A DNA stretch of 64,000 nt from Clostridia bacterium (lineage in GTDB: Bacteria; Bacillota; Clostridia; TANB77; CAG-508): assembly GCA_017456555.1 (NCBI GenBank), contig JAFTJF010000011.1, positions 347,831 through 411,830 of the forward strand, given 5' to 3'. Shown here one piece after another: positions 38,036-46,758 of this stretch. How positions within the stretch are numbered: the first letter of the stretch is position 1; each line of letters opens with the position of its first letter. The notes under the pieces were generated by a model, which did not search any database, was not told where the DNA came from, and was given only the letters and a program-made list of their open reading frames with translations. The position numbers were made by a program, and so were the translations under genes.

Positions 38036-39613
38036 ATGAACTTAGAAGAAAGTGATGTTTTTAAAGAGGAACTGGAGAAAAAAAATAGAAGCCAAAAAGG
38101 AGTTTTAATATCAATCGTTTTTTGTGGATTTTTGGTTGTATTACTATTTATTTTATTAAGAATTGTAATATATCAAGATTCAGTAACTGCAAAATTGTAT
38201 CTTGATGACAAACAAATTTCAATCCCTGATAATTTTTATATTGTAAAAGATGATGATATTTATTTTAACTTAAAACAGTTTGGTGCATTGTTAGGATATA
38301 ACTACACTAAAGGTGTTTATGGTGAATATAATGAAAATCCAGATAGTGGTTATTTACAAAATGATTTTGAAATATTAGCTGTTACTGCAGGTGCAAATAA
38401 GTTTACTAAATATATTCAAATAGCTTCTGGTACGAAAATAGATAAAATGGAAATAAAATCAAAAAATGCGAATAATTATAGTGAAAGTTTTCATATAGAA
38501 AAACCTGTAATATATGAAAATGATACTCTTTATGTTTCAAAAGATTATATTCCAACAATGTTTAATGTTCAAATTGGTTTAGAAGAATATAGAACAAGAA
38601 TTTATTCTTTAAACTATATGATTGAAATGGCAAAAAATGTAGTTTCAAAAGCAGGATATTTTGAAATGAGTGGTAATTATGAGAATTTAAGAGCAATAGC
38701 AAGTGGTTTTATTGTTGTTGGTGATTCTAAAGATGCCAAAACTGCAAGTTCTAATTATGGTGTTATAAACCTTAAAGCTAATACAGTAATAAGTACAAAA
38801 TATGAAGAAATAACTTTTGTTCAAAATACAGAACAATTTTATGTAACAACATCAGATGGAAGAGTTGGTATATTAGACAAAGAAGCTGGAAATGTAATAG
38901 CACCATCAGATAAATTTGAAGAAATTAGTTTATTAGACCAAGAAAATAAAATTTATCTTGTAAGAAAAGGTAAAGAATATGGTGTTGTTAATGGTACAGG
39001 AAAAATATTAATATATCCTGAAAAAGATAGAATAGGGTTAGATATTACAAAATTTGCTTCTGAAAATATTGAAAGTAATGCTATTTTATTTAATAAATGT
39101 ATACCAGTTGAAAAAGATGGTAAATATGGTTTATATGATTTAAATGGAGATGTTGTTTTAGACTGTGTATATGATGGCTTTGGATATGTTTCTCCTGAAA
39201 AAGCATCATCAGGAAATGAAGAAAGTGTACTATTAATCCCATCATTTGTTGGTATTAATGGAATTGTTGTAAATTATAATGATATGTATGGTATATATGA
39301 TGTTAATGTTGGATTAACAGTACCAACTGTTTTTGAAAAAATATATTCAAGAACAAAGAATGGTGAAATAACATACTATGTGCAATATAATGGTGAAGAA
39401 ATGAATTTGGCTGATTATTTAAGAACTTCAAATTTAAATACAGTTGATGAAGAAGGAAGACTATTATCTGATTTACAAGCAACAGATCAAAGTCAAACAA
39501 ACGATTCAGGAACTGTTGTTGAAGAACAACCATCAGGGGAATCTACTGAACTTCCAGTAGAAGGAGAAACAGTTGAAACACAAGCAGACGAAGCAACAGA
39601 AGTGACTGAATAA
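38036..39613 (+). CDS. Membrane-anchored WG-repeat protein
   Basis: 525 residues. Cytoplasmic start, one membrane helix (about 25-47), then a large outside part. Residues ~200-440 hold degenerate WG-type (KWG) repeats: GYGVINLK, DGRVGILDK, GKEYGVVNGTG, DGKYGLYDLNG, NDMYGIYDVN. The last 60 residues are Thr/Glu/Asp-rich and look unstructured. No catalytic motif. The ATG at 38036 is chosen for GGGGG at 38021-38026 and for the clean start MNLEESDVF; frames from 37979 overlap tgt. It sits where yajC often lies between tgt and secD in Clostridia, but shares nothing with YajC. Confidence 0.75.
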   Translation: MNLEESDVFKEELEKKNRSQKGVLISIVFCGFLVVLLFILLRIVIYQDSVTAKLYLDDKQISIPDNFYIVKDDDIYFNLKQFGALLGYNYTKGVYGEYNENPDSGYLQNDFEILAVTAGANKFTKYIQIASGTKIDKMEIKSKNANNYSESFHIEKPVIYENDTLYVSKDYIPTMFNVQIGLEEYRTRIYSLNYMIEMAKNVVSKAGYFEMSGNYENLRAIASGFIVVGDSKDAKTASSNYGVINLKANTVISTKYEEITFVQNTEQFYVTTSDGRVGILDKEAGNVIAPSDKFEEISLLDQENKIYLVRKGKEYGVVNGTGKILIYPEKDRIGLDITKFASENIESNAILFNKCIPVEKDGKYGLYDLNGDVVLDCVYDGFGYVSPEKASSGNEESVLLIPSFVGINGIVVNYNDMYGIYDVNVGLTVPTVFEKIYSRTKNGEITYYVQYNGEEMNLADYLRTSNLNTVDEEGRLLSDLQATDQSQTNDSGTVVEEQPSGESTELPVEGETVETQADEATEVTE

Positions 39614-39644
39614 TAATAAAAACAAGCAAAAAGAATTGTAATAA

Positions 39645-39685
39645 AAAATACTTCTATAAATATAATTTATAGAAGTATTTTTTTA
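39645..39685 (+). terminator. Strong hairpin with T-run before the TIGR04086 gene
   Basis: A 16-base stem (39646-39661 with 39665-39680) with a three-base loop, ending in TTTTTTT. Only 13 bases separate the T-run from the next ATG, with GGAGGT in between, so no promoter fits downstream of it. Confidence 0.85.
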
Positions 39686-39697
39686 TGGAGGTAATTT

Positions 39698-40048
39698 ATG
39701 AAAGAATTATTAAAAGGAACAATTTTCTCAATTTTGCTAACTGTAGTTTTAATTGGTATTTTATCAATATTAATAAGTACTACATCTTTATCTGAAAATA
39801 TAATAATGCCTACAATAATAGTAATAAGTGCATTTTCTATTATGTTAGGTGGTTTCATAGTATCAAAAAATAAAAAAGAAAAAGGACTTATAAATGGAGC
39901 TATTGTTGGTGGTATATATATGTTATGTATATACATATTGTCATGTTTTATAACTTTGGATTTTTCTATAACATTAAATTCAATAATTATGATTTTGGCG
40001 GGAATAATAGGTGGTATAATAGGCGGAATTATAGGAGTAAATTTTTAA
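39698..40048 (+). CDS. TIGR04086 family membrane protein
   Basis: 116 residues with four membrane helices and Gly-rich last helix (IIGGIIGGIIGVNF). The start MKELLKGTIFSILLT, then SAFSIMLGGFIVSKNKKEKGLINGA, match the TIGR04086 (YrzE-like) family that commonly sits between tgt/yajC and the secDF region in Clostridia. Function unknown. GGAGGT is four bases after the terminator T-run. Confidence 0.82.
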   Translation: MKELLKGTIFSILLTVVLIGILSILISTTSLSENIIMPTIIVISAFSIMLGGFIVSKNKKEKGLINGAIVGGIYMLCIYILSCFITLDFSITLNSIIMILAGIIGGIIGGIIGVNF

Positions 40049-40152
40049 AAAAATATTGAAAAATCTAGTTGATATTTTTAGTGTTTTAATATACAATTTT
40101 AAAGAATAGTTATAAAATAAATTTAATTTACATAAAGTACAAAGGAGGATAT

Positions 40153-40812
40153 ATGGTAACTTTTGAAGATGTTGTTAACAATGTTGAAGTAAAAGAACTT
40201 ATTAAAAATGCACAAAAGCAACTAGATGTTTTAGGATATACAGAACATTCTACCAGACATGTTTCTGTAGTTGCGGAAAGAGCTGCAAATATTTTAAGAA
40301 CTTTAGGCTATGACGAACATAGAATTGAACTTGCAAGAATTGCTGGATATATTCATGATATTGGAAATTCTGTAAACAGAGTTGATCATGCCCACACAGG
40401 AGCAATACTTGCATATAATATTTTAAAAGATATGAATATGGATGTTTCTGACAGAACAGAAATTATGATGGCTATTGGAAATCATGATGAACATACAGGA
40501 ACAGCAGTAAGTGATATATCAGCTGCATTAATTTTAGCTGATAAATCAGATGCTCATAGAAGCAGAGTATCAAAAAAAGATAGAAGTTTATTTGACAAAC
40601 ATGATGAAGTAAATTATGCAGTTACTCATTCAGAATTAAAAATTGATACTGAAGAAAGAAAAGTTATATTAAATTTAACAATAGATACAAAAATCTGTCC
40701 AGTAATTGATTATTTTGAAATATTTATGGAAAGAACAAAAATGAGTAAAAGAGCAGCAAAATATTTAGGATTATGGTTTGAGTTAGTTATTAATGATACA
40801 AACTTATTATAG
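40153..40812 (+). CDS. HD domain hydrolase of the secDF cluster
   Basis: 219 residues, soluble. The HD motif is AGYIHDIGNSVNRVDHAHTG, with a second His-Asp set IGNHDEHTG and the Asp in ILADKSDAHRSR, giving the metal ligands needed for a phosphohydrolase. Such HD proteins are standard upstream of secD in Clostridia, with no known substrate. AAAGGAGG precedes the ATG. It is followed by secD after 12 bases. Confidence 0.88.
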   Translation: MVTFEDVVNNVEVKELIKNAQKQLDVLGYTEHSTRHVSVVAERAANILRTLGYDEHRIELARIAGYIHDIGNSVNRVDHAHTGAILAYNILKDMNMDVSDRTEIMMAIGNHDEHTGTAVSDISAALILADKSDAHRSRVSKKDRSLFDKHDEVNYAVTHSELKIDTEERKVILNLTIDTKICPVIDYFEIFMERTKMSKRAAKYLGLWFELVINDTNLL

Positions 40813-40824
40813 GAGGTAATTATT

Positions 40825-42300
40825 TTGGAAAAATTTTTAAAAGTAGTTAAAACAATAGCTGTATTATTAATTGTAATACTAGTATCATTCATATCTTTTT
40901 TCGGAATATATGTACAAAACGATGGTGTTTGGGAAAATATATTACCAGAATATAAAACAGGTATGGAATTAGGTGGTTATAGAGAACTAAGATTTGTATT
41001 AGATGATACAGAGGAATCAAAAGAAGTATATGTTGACGAAAACGGAAATTATAAAGGTGATGTTTTAGTTTCTATAGATGGAGTGGAAACAACAGAAGAA
41101 ACAGCTGAAACAACAACTGAAACAACAGAAGTTGCCGAAGAAGCAGAACTTGATGTAGTAAAAGGATATACAAAAAAACAAGTAACAGAAAAAGTTAATC
41201 CAGATGAAAAAATAAATATTGAAACATTTGAAGCAATTAAAAAAATGCTTCAACAAAGAATTGAAGCTCAAGGTTCATATGAATATAATATAAGACAAGA
41301 TTCTGTAACTGGCGAACTTATAATCGAAATCCCTGATGACGACAATGTTTCATTAATTAGTGATTTAGTAACAACAAAAGGGGAAATACAAATTATAGAC
41401 AGTGAAACAGGAATAATATTATTAGATAATTCTTATGTAGAAAGTGCGGGAGTGCTAACAGGAGAACTTTCTGAAGAAGAAGTAGAAGAGATTGGAGTAG
41501 AAGAAACAGAAGAACATGACCATGACCATAGTGAAATTTATCATCAAGTATATCTACAATTAGATTTTAATGCAGAAGGTACAGAAATTTTAAAGGAAAT
41601 AAGCAAAAATTATCTTTCTACAACTGATGGAACAGAAGCAAATACAATTTCAGTACAATTTGATGATCAAACTTTAATCACCACTTATTTTGGTGAAGCA
41701 TTAGAAACAGGTTCTATACAAGTACCACTAGGAGATCCAGCACTTCCAGGAGAAGAACTTTATGATATCACATATAGGGTAGCTAGACTTGCTGAAATTA
41801 TTAATACAGAAGAATTACCACTAACATATAAATTAGCATCAGATCGTTATATAAAATCAGAAATAACAGATGATGTTAAGTTTATATTTAACATAGTTTC
41901 TGCAGTAATAATGTTAGTTGTATCTTTATATATGATAATTAAATATAAAGTAAATGGATTAAAACAAGCAATAATTTCTGTTGGTTATGTTGGTGCAATG
42001 TTATTAATAATGAGATATGTAGGAGTTATATTTACTTATAATTCTGTAATCGCATTTTTAGCAGTAGTGCTAATAAACTATGTATTTAGCTTTAAATTAT
42101 TGAAAAAATTAAAAGAAGAAAAAAATAGAAAAGTTGCTTTAAAAGAAACAATGAAGGAATTATATCTTGCAATAGTTCCTGTATGTATAATAGCATGCAT
42201 TTTTACATTTATGTCTAGTGTTATTATAAGTAGTATAGGAAACGTATTGTTCTGGGGATTATTAGTACAAGTAGTATTTAGTATAATTGCTTTATTATAA
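40825..42300 (+). CDS. secD: Protein-export membrane protein SecD (divergent)
   Basis: 491 residues. N-terminal membrane helix (about 10-30), GMELGGYRELRFVLDD as the start of the first periplasmic-type domain, an outside region to about 350, then five helices with the SecD-like final cluster. Two unusual stretches lie outside: Thr/Glu-rich (TTEETAETTTETTE, about 90-105) and EETEEHDHDHSEIYHQ (about 228-243), with several His. Start is TTG at 40825, fixed by AGGAGGT at 40811. It assists late steps of Sec export. The helix region lacks some usual sequence conservation, hence 'divergent'. Confidence 0.85.
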   Translation: MEKFLKVVKTIAVLLIVILVSFISFFGIYVQNDGVWENILPEYKTGMELGGYRELRFVLDDTEESKEVYVDENGNYKGDVLVSIDGVETTEETAETTTETTEVAEEAELDVVKGYTKKQVTEKVNPDEKINIETFEAIKKMLQQRIEAQGSYEYNIRQDSVTGELIIEIPDDDNVSLISDLVTTKGEIQIIDSETGIILLDNSYVESAGVLTGELSEEEVEEIGVEETEEHDHDHSEIYHQVYLQLDFNAEGTEILKEISKNYLSTTDGTEANTISVQFDDQTLITTYFGEALETGSIQVPLGDPALPGEELYDITYRVARLAEIINTEELPLTYKLASDRYIKSEITDDVKFIFNIVSAVIMLVVSLYMIIKYKVNGLKQAIISVGYVGAMLLIMRYVGVIFTYNSVIAFLAVVLINYVFSFKLLKKLKEEKNRKVALKETMKELYLAIVPVCIIACIFTFMSSVIISSIGNVLFWGLLVQVVFSIIALL

Positions 42301-42340
42301 TAATCTAACTATAAAATAAGATATAAGGAGAAACGTAATA

Positions 42341-42970
42341 ATGAAATTAAGTGGAAGTAAAAAAATATTATTATTAGGAATAATTCTTTTAATAATTGCA
42401 GGAATTGTTGTTGTTGCATTAAAAGGAGTAAAAGTTTCTTTAACTTTGCAACAACATGAAACTGTAAAAGTTTATATAGGAAAAAAAGTAGAATTAAAAG
42501 AATTTAAAAATATATGTAAAGAAGTTTTTGATAATAAGACTGTAAGTATAAGAGAAAACGAATATTTTAATGAGTCTTTTACTATAAATCTTGAAACAAT
42601 AACTGATGAAGAAAAAACAAAATTAGTAGAAAAAATAAATGAAAAATTAGGAACAGAGTTAGCAGTAGAATCTTTAGAAATAAATACTGCTTCAAATATA
42701 AGAATAAGAGATATTGTAAAACCATATTTTAAACCAGTTATAATATCAACTGTATTAATAATTGTTTATATGATAATTAGATTTAGAAAAATGAGTGCAA
42801 TAAAATTGTTAGCAAAGATATTTGGAATAATAATATTAACTGAAGCAGTTATATTTAGTATTATAGCAATAACTAGAGTGCCATTATCTCCAACAATAAT
42901 CAATTTAATGGCAGTAATTGCAGTTATTGAACTAATTGTTTATATAAATAAAATTGAAAAAAAGAAATAA
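42341..42970 (+). CDS. secF: SecF-like export protein, short form
   Basis: 209 residues. N-terminal membrane helix (about 8-27), an outside domain of about 100 residues, and three to four helices at the end. Position right after secD, topology of one helix, domain, then helices, and size of the outside domain all fit SecF, but the usual SecF is near 300 residues, with five helices after the domain. About two helices appear to be lost, or the family is very divergent. AAGGAGAAACG precedes the ATG. Confidence rests mainly on context. Confidence 0.6.
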   Translation: MKLSGSKKILLLGIILLIIAGIVVVALKGVKVSLTLQQHETVKVYIGKKVELKEFKNICKEVFDNKTVSIRENEYFNESFTINLETITDEEKTKLVEKINEKLGTELAVESLEINTASNIRIRDIVKPYFKPVIISTVLIIVYMIIRFRKMSAIKLLAKIFGIIILTEAVIFSIIAITRVPLSPTIINLMAVIAVIELIVYINKIEKKK

Positions 42971-42992
42971 CAAGATAAAATTTCAAAAATAC

Positions 42993-43021
42993 TTGATTTT
43001 TGAGTAAAAGTATAGTAAAAT
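42993..43021 (+). promoter_or_regulatory. Promoter of rpsO
   Basis: TTGATT (42993-42998), 17-base spacer, TAAAAT (43016-43021). It gives an rpsO leader of about 90 bases. Confidence 0.65.
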
Positions 43022-43030
43022 ACTTTATGT

Positions 43031-43090
43031 GAAAATACCATGTACTTGGTTTTTAGAAAAAAACCTACTTTTTACTCAGTTCATGGCAAA
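43031..43090 (+). promoter_or_regulatory. Possible structured rpsO leader (S15 autoregulation)
   Basis: CCATG (43038-43042) can pair with CATGG (43082-43086), enclosing a hairpin of GGTTTTT with AAAAACC around 43048-43065. S15 leaders are known to bind S15 in several bacteria, but no published fold can be matched by eye. Confidence 0.35.
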
Positions 43091-43116
43091 TTTAAATAAA
43101 TAGGAGGAAAACGAAA

Positions 43117-43380
43117 ATGACTAAAGAAAGAAAACAAGAGTTAATTAATCTTTATAAAAGAGAAGAAAATGATACTGGTTCTCCAGAAGTTCAAATCGCT
43201 CTTTTAACAGAAAGAATTTTAGAATTAACAGAACATTTAAAATCTCACAAAAATGATAATCACTCAAGAAGAGGATTATTAAAAATGATAGGAAAAAGAA
43301 GAAACCTATTAAACTACTTAGCTGAAAAAGATATCAACAGATATAGAGAAATCGTTAAAAAATTAAATTTAAGAAAATAA
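43117..43380 (+). CDS. rpsO: 30S ribosomal protein S15
   Basis: 87 residues, complete: four-helix protein with the conserved [17 protein letters not shown] (about 16-32), [20 protein letters not shown] and the final KLNLRK. Binds 16S rRNA in early small-subunit assembly. AGGAGG precedes the ATG. In most Firmicutes rpsO is directly followed by pnp; here a foreign-looking gene lies between. A full terminator ends the transcript. Confidence 0.98.
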   Translation: MTKERKQELINLYKREENDTGSPEVQIALLTERILELTEHLKSHKNDNHSRRGLLKMIGKRRNLLNYLAEKDINRYREIVKKLNLRK

Positions 43381-43385
43381 TTTTT

Positions 43386-43417
43386 AAGAGCTTTACTAAA
43401 AGTAAAGCTCTTTTTTT
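43386..43417 (+). terminator. Intrinsic terminator of rpsO
   Basis: Perfect 12-base stem AAGAGCTTTACT / AGTAAAGCTCTT (43386-43397, 43401-43412) with a T-run. Confidence 0.93.
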
Positions 43418-43421
43418 GTAA

Positions 43422-43450
43422 AAGAAAATCCCTGGCGCAAACCAGGGATC
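43422..43450 (-). terminator. Terminator of the island D gene
   Basis: Stem ATCCCTGG / CCAGGGAT (43428-43435, 43442-43449) with TTTTC on the minus-strand side. Its GC-rich arms fit the gene rather than the host. Confidence 0.78.
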
Positions 43451-43456
43451 TTTGGT

Positions 43457-43828
43457 TTATTCACATTCGACATACACGAGTTCTTCGCCTGCATAAGTGA
43501 AAGTTGCAGTTACAGTAAGAGTGGTACCGACATCGAATGCCTCCATTCGAGAGATGATATACTCTTGACCTTCAAACTGAACGGTCACATTATACTGCCA
43601 GGAACCATGCTCGTCAGCAAGCTGCTTGTAATAAGCATATGCTTCCAATTTCTTGAAAGCCAGGCAAATGTTAGCTTCAGCGAGGTATTCCTCGTGGGGC
43701 ATAAAAACGCCTTTTTCACACTTAACTACAGTTGCTTCGACTTCACGGGTCTCGGTGGTACGAGCAGAACAAGCGGTAGTAGCGAAGATGCAAATAATAA
43801 CCATAATAATGATACTGAATCTCTTCAT
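43457..43828 (-). CDS. Orphan minus-strand lipoprotein of unknown function (island D)
   Basis: 123 residues from the ATG at 43828 (GGAGGT eight bases upstream). Signal peptide and lipobox: MKRFSIIIMVIICIFATTAC, the Cys being residue 20, so a secreted, lipid-anchored protein. The mature part is about 104 residues with a single EGQEYIISR-like strand near the end; no family recognised. Three sampled 60-base rows hold 24, 27 and 29 G/C (40-48%), far above the pnp row at 16. It lies between rpsO and pnp, breaking a normally adjacent pair. Confidence 0.8.
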   Translation of the reverse strand: MKRFSIIIMVIICIFATTACSARTTETREVEATVVKCEKGVFMPHEEYLAEANICLAFKKLEAYAYYKQLADEHGSWQYNVTVQFEGQEYIISRMEAFDVGTTLTVTATFTYAGEELVYVECE

Positions 43829-43836
43829 ATCATATA

Positions 43837-43873
43837 CCTCCAATTCAAAGTTGTTTCGGAGGTGCGACCCTCC
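43837..43873 (-). promoter_or_regulatory. Mutually exclusive stems at the island D ribosome site
   Basis: In the mRNA: GGAGG (43873-43869), loop GTCGCA, CCTCC (43862-43858), then the ribosome site GGAGG (43841-43837). CCTCC can pair with either copy, so the leader could switch between an open and a closed start. Pairing is exact; a regulatory role is inferred. Confidence 0.4.
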
Positions 43874-43936
43874 AAAACATATATAATAATATACTTGTTT
43901 ACGAGGGACGTGTAAAACAAAATGCTTTACATAATC

Positions 43937-43965
43937 ATTATACCACATTTTATTATAAAAAGCAA
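43937..43965 (-). promoter_or_regulatory. Promoter of island D gene
   Basis: Minus-strand TTGCTT (43960-43965), 17-base spacer, TATAAT (43937-43942) with TGG before it. The 441-base gap 43829-44269 holds this, the leader stems and the pnp promoter. Confidence 0.7.
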
Positions 43966-44077
43966 AATATAAGAAAATTATGATTTTGTTTCGCTTGATT
44001 TGATAAAAGTAAAATGAATTATATGTCTGATATAAACACAAGTCATTTAATTAGATAAAATAGAAAAAGAAATAATA

Positions 44078-44106
44078 TTGCAATTTTTTTCCTTTTATAG
44101 TAAAAT
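44078..44106 (+). promoter_or_regulatory. Promoter of pnp
   Basis: TTGCAA (44078-44083), 17-base spacer, TAAAAT (44101-44106). It leaves an untranslated leader of about 155 bases before the pnp ATG. Confidence 0.55.
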
Positions 44107-44269
44107 ATTTATGGTTATTTATTTGAAAGAGTAGCTTGTACAATGTATTAAATTTCTTAAAAAGTAAAATAATAATTTAATATAACAAATTTAAAAACTA
44201 GAAAAATAATATATTGTAGAGGTTACATTTCAAATAAATAGAAAAATAAAAAATAGGAGGAAATGTAAA

Positions 44270-46375
44270 ATGTTTAAAACTTACAGTATGGATTTAGCAG
44301 GAAGAACACTTACAGTTGAAACAGGAAAAATGGCAGGACTTGCCAATGGTAGTGTTTTAGTAAAATATGGTGAAACAACAGTATTAGTAAATGCTACAGC
44401 ATCAAAAGAACCAAAAGAAGGAATTGATTTCTTTCCACTATCAGTAGAGTATAATGAAAGATTATACGCAGTAGGAAAAATCCCAGGAGGATTTACAAAA
44501 AGAGAAGGAAAACCTTCTGAAAAAGCAATATTAACATCAAGAGCAATTGATAGACCTTTAAGACCTTTATTCCCAAAAGATTTTAGAAATGATGTTGTTA
44601 TTGATTGTTTAGTATTATCAGTAGAACAAGATTGTTCTCCAGAAGTATGTGCAATGATTGGTGCATCTGCTGCACTTTCAATTTCAGATATTCCATTTGG
44701 AGGACCAACAGCTGCAGTATCAGTTGGATTTATAGATGGACAAGTTATAATAAACCCAACAGAAGCTCAAAGAGAAGTTTCTAGATTAAACTTAACTTTA
44801 GCTGGAACAGCTGATAAAATAGCTATGATTGAAGCAGGAGCTTATGAATTAACAAACGAAGAAATGTTAAAAGCAATAAAAGAAGCTCATGTTGAAATTA
44901 AAAAAGTTTGCGAATTTATTAAAAACATGCAAAACGAAATTGGAAAACCAAAATTTGAATACAAATCATTTGCAGTAAATGAAGAAGTTTACAATGTAAT
45001 CGCTGAAGAATTTGGTGAAAGAATGAAAATGGATGTTCAAACACCAGACAAACCAGAAAGAGACGAAAAAATTGATAAACTTTCAGAAGATGTAAAAGCT
45101 TGGTATGTAGAAAAATTTGGAGAAGAAAAAGCTGAAGAAGATAAAACAGATATAGCTGACGCTATCTATAAATTAGAAAAGAAAACAGTAAGAAAATTAA
45201 TCTTAGATGAAGGAAAGAGAGTTGATGGTAGAGGAATCTACGATATAAGACCTTTATCATGTGAAGTTGGATTAATTCCTAGAGTTCACGGAAGTGGATT
45301 ATTCAATAGAGGAAGAACACAAGTAATGTCAATTGCTACTTTAGGTATGAAATCTGAAGAGCAAATGCTTGATGGATTAGATAATGAAGAATCAAAAAGA
45401 TATATGCACCAATATAACTTCCCAGGATACAGTGTTGGAGAAGCAAAAGCTTCAAGAGGACCTGGTAGAAGAGAAATTGGACATGGTGCTTTAGCTGAAA
45501 AAGCATTAGTTCCAGTATTACCATCAGTTGAAGAATTCCCATATGCAATTAGAGTTGTATCAGAAATTTTAAGTTCAAATGGTTCAACATCTCAAGGAAG
45601 TATATGTGCTTCAACTCTTGCATTAATGGATGCTGGTGTTCCTATTAAAAAACCAGTTGCTGGTATTTCAACAGGATTAATTACAGATGAAAATGATCCT
45701 TCAAGATATGTTGTTATAACAGATATTCAAGGAATCGAAGATTTCTTTGGAGATATGGATTTCAAAGTTGGTGGAACAAGAGATGGTATCACAGCTATCC
45801 AAGTTGATATCAAAGTTGATGGATTAAGCTATGAAATAATTGCAGAAGCTTTTGATAGAACATATAAAGCAAGACAATATATTTTAAATGATATTATGGC
45901 TCCACAAATTGCAGAACCTAGAAAAGAAATTTCTAAATATGCTCCAAAAATTGTTAATATGAAAATTAATCCAGAAAAAATTAAAGATGTTATTGGTTCT
46001 GGTGGAAAAACAATTAACAAAATTATTGATGAAACTGGAGTTAAAATTGATATCGAAGAAGATGGATCAGTATTTATATATTCAGACAATTTAGAAGGTG
46101 CTCAAGCTGCTCAAAGAATTGTAGAAGAAATTACTAGAGAAATCGAAGTAGAAGGAATTTATACAGGAAAAGTTTCTAGAATAGCAACATTTGGTGCTTT
46201 CATTGATTTAGGTGGAGGAAAAGAAGGATTACTTCACATTTCTAAAATAGCAAAAGAAAGAATTAATAAAGTTGAAGATGTATTAAAACTTGGAGATGAA
46301 GTAACTGTTAAAGTTTATGAAATCGATGACCAAGGAAGAATCAATTTGACAAGAAAAGATTTATATACAGAATAA
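44270..46375 (+). CDS. pnp: Polynucleotide phosphorylase
   Basis: 701 residues with both RNase-PH-like halves, a KH domain (about 555-615: PEKIKDVIGSGGKTINKI) and an S1 domain at the end (YTGKVSRIATFGAFIDLGGGKEGLLHIS). The catalytic second half shows FPGYSVGEAKASRGPGRREIGHG and STSQGSICASTLALMDAG. It degrades RNA 3'-5' phosphorolytically and may join RNase Y (also in this window) in the degradosome. The leader is long, which fits the known autoregulation of pnp. Terminator follows at 46427. Confidence 0.98.
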   Translation: MFKTYSMDLAGRTLTVETGKMAGLANGSVLVKYGETTVLVNATASKEPKEGIDFFPLSVEYNERLYAVGKIPGGFTKREGKPSEKAILTSRAIDRPLRPLFPKDFRNDVVIDCLVLSVEQDCSPEVCAMIGASAALSISDIPFGGPTAAVSVGFIDGQVIINPTEAQREVSRLNLTLAGTADKIAMIEAGAYELTNEEMLKAIKEAHVEIKKVCEFIKNMQNEIGKPKFEYKSFAVNEEVYNVIAEEFGERMKMDVQTPDKPERDEKIDKLSEDVKAWYVEKFGEEKAEEDKTDIADAIYKLEKKTVRKLILDEGKRVDGRGIYDIRPLSCEVGLIPRVHGSGLFNRGRTQVMSIATLGMKSEEQMLDGLDNEESKRYMHQYNFPGYSVGEAKASRGPGRREIGHGALAEKALVPVLPSVEEFPYAIRVVSEILSSNGSTSQGSICASTLALMDAGVPIKKPVAGISTGLITDENDPSRYVVITDIQGIEDFFGDMDFKVGGTRDGITAIQVDIKVDGLSYEIIAEAFDRTYKARQYILNDIMAPQIAEPRKEISKYAPKIVNMKINPEKIKDVIGSGGKTINKIIDETGVKIDIEEDGSVFIYSDNLEGAQAAQRIVEEITREIEVEGIYTGKVSRIATFGAFIDLGGGKEGLLHISKIAKERINKVEDVLKLGDEVTVKVYEIDDQGRINLTRKDLYTE

Positions 46376-46426
46376 TTTAAAATATTATATAAATCACTAT
46401 TAAAATTTTGAAGTTTAATATAAAAT

Positions 46427-46462
46427 GAAAAAAGCAGAAACTAAAAGTTTTTGCTTTTTTAT
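46427..46462 (+). terminator. Intrinsic terminator of pnp
   Basis: Stem of 14 positions with one G-U pair (46428-46441 with 46447-46460) and a T-run. Confidence 0.8.
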
Positions 46463-46663
46463 TTTATATTTCAAAATAATGGAATGATATTTTATGAAAA
46501 TAAAAATATAATAAGATTAAGATGTTATTATAAATAAATTATTATACAAAATTGATTAGAATTTGGAAAAAAGAATATAAAATTATTTCATATAGATTAT
46601 CAAATATAGATGGGAAGAGCTTTTTGGGGTTTATTACATTTTTCTTAATTTTATATAAAAAAC

Positions 46664-46692
46664 TTGAAAAAAATTCCAGTAAATGCTATAAT
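46664..46692 (+). promoter_or_regulatory. Promoter of the GT2 gene
   Basis: TTGAAA (46664-46669), 17-base spacer, TATAAT (46687-46692). The gap 46376-46758 (383 bases) holds the pnp terminator, this promoter and otherwise only AT-rich sequence. Confidence 0.8.
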
Positions 46693-46758
46693 AGAAACTG
46701 TGTAATAATGTAAACAATATAAAATTTATAAAATAAAACGTATGAAAAGAGGTTAAAA

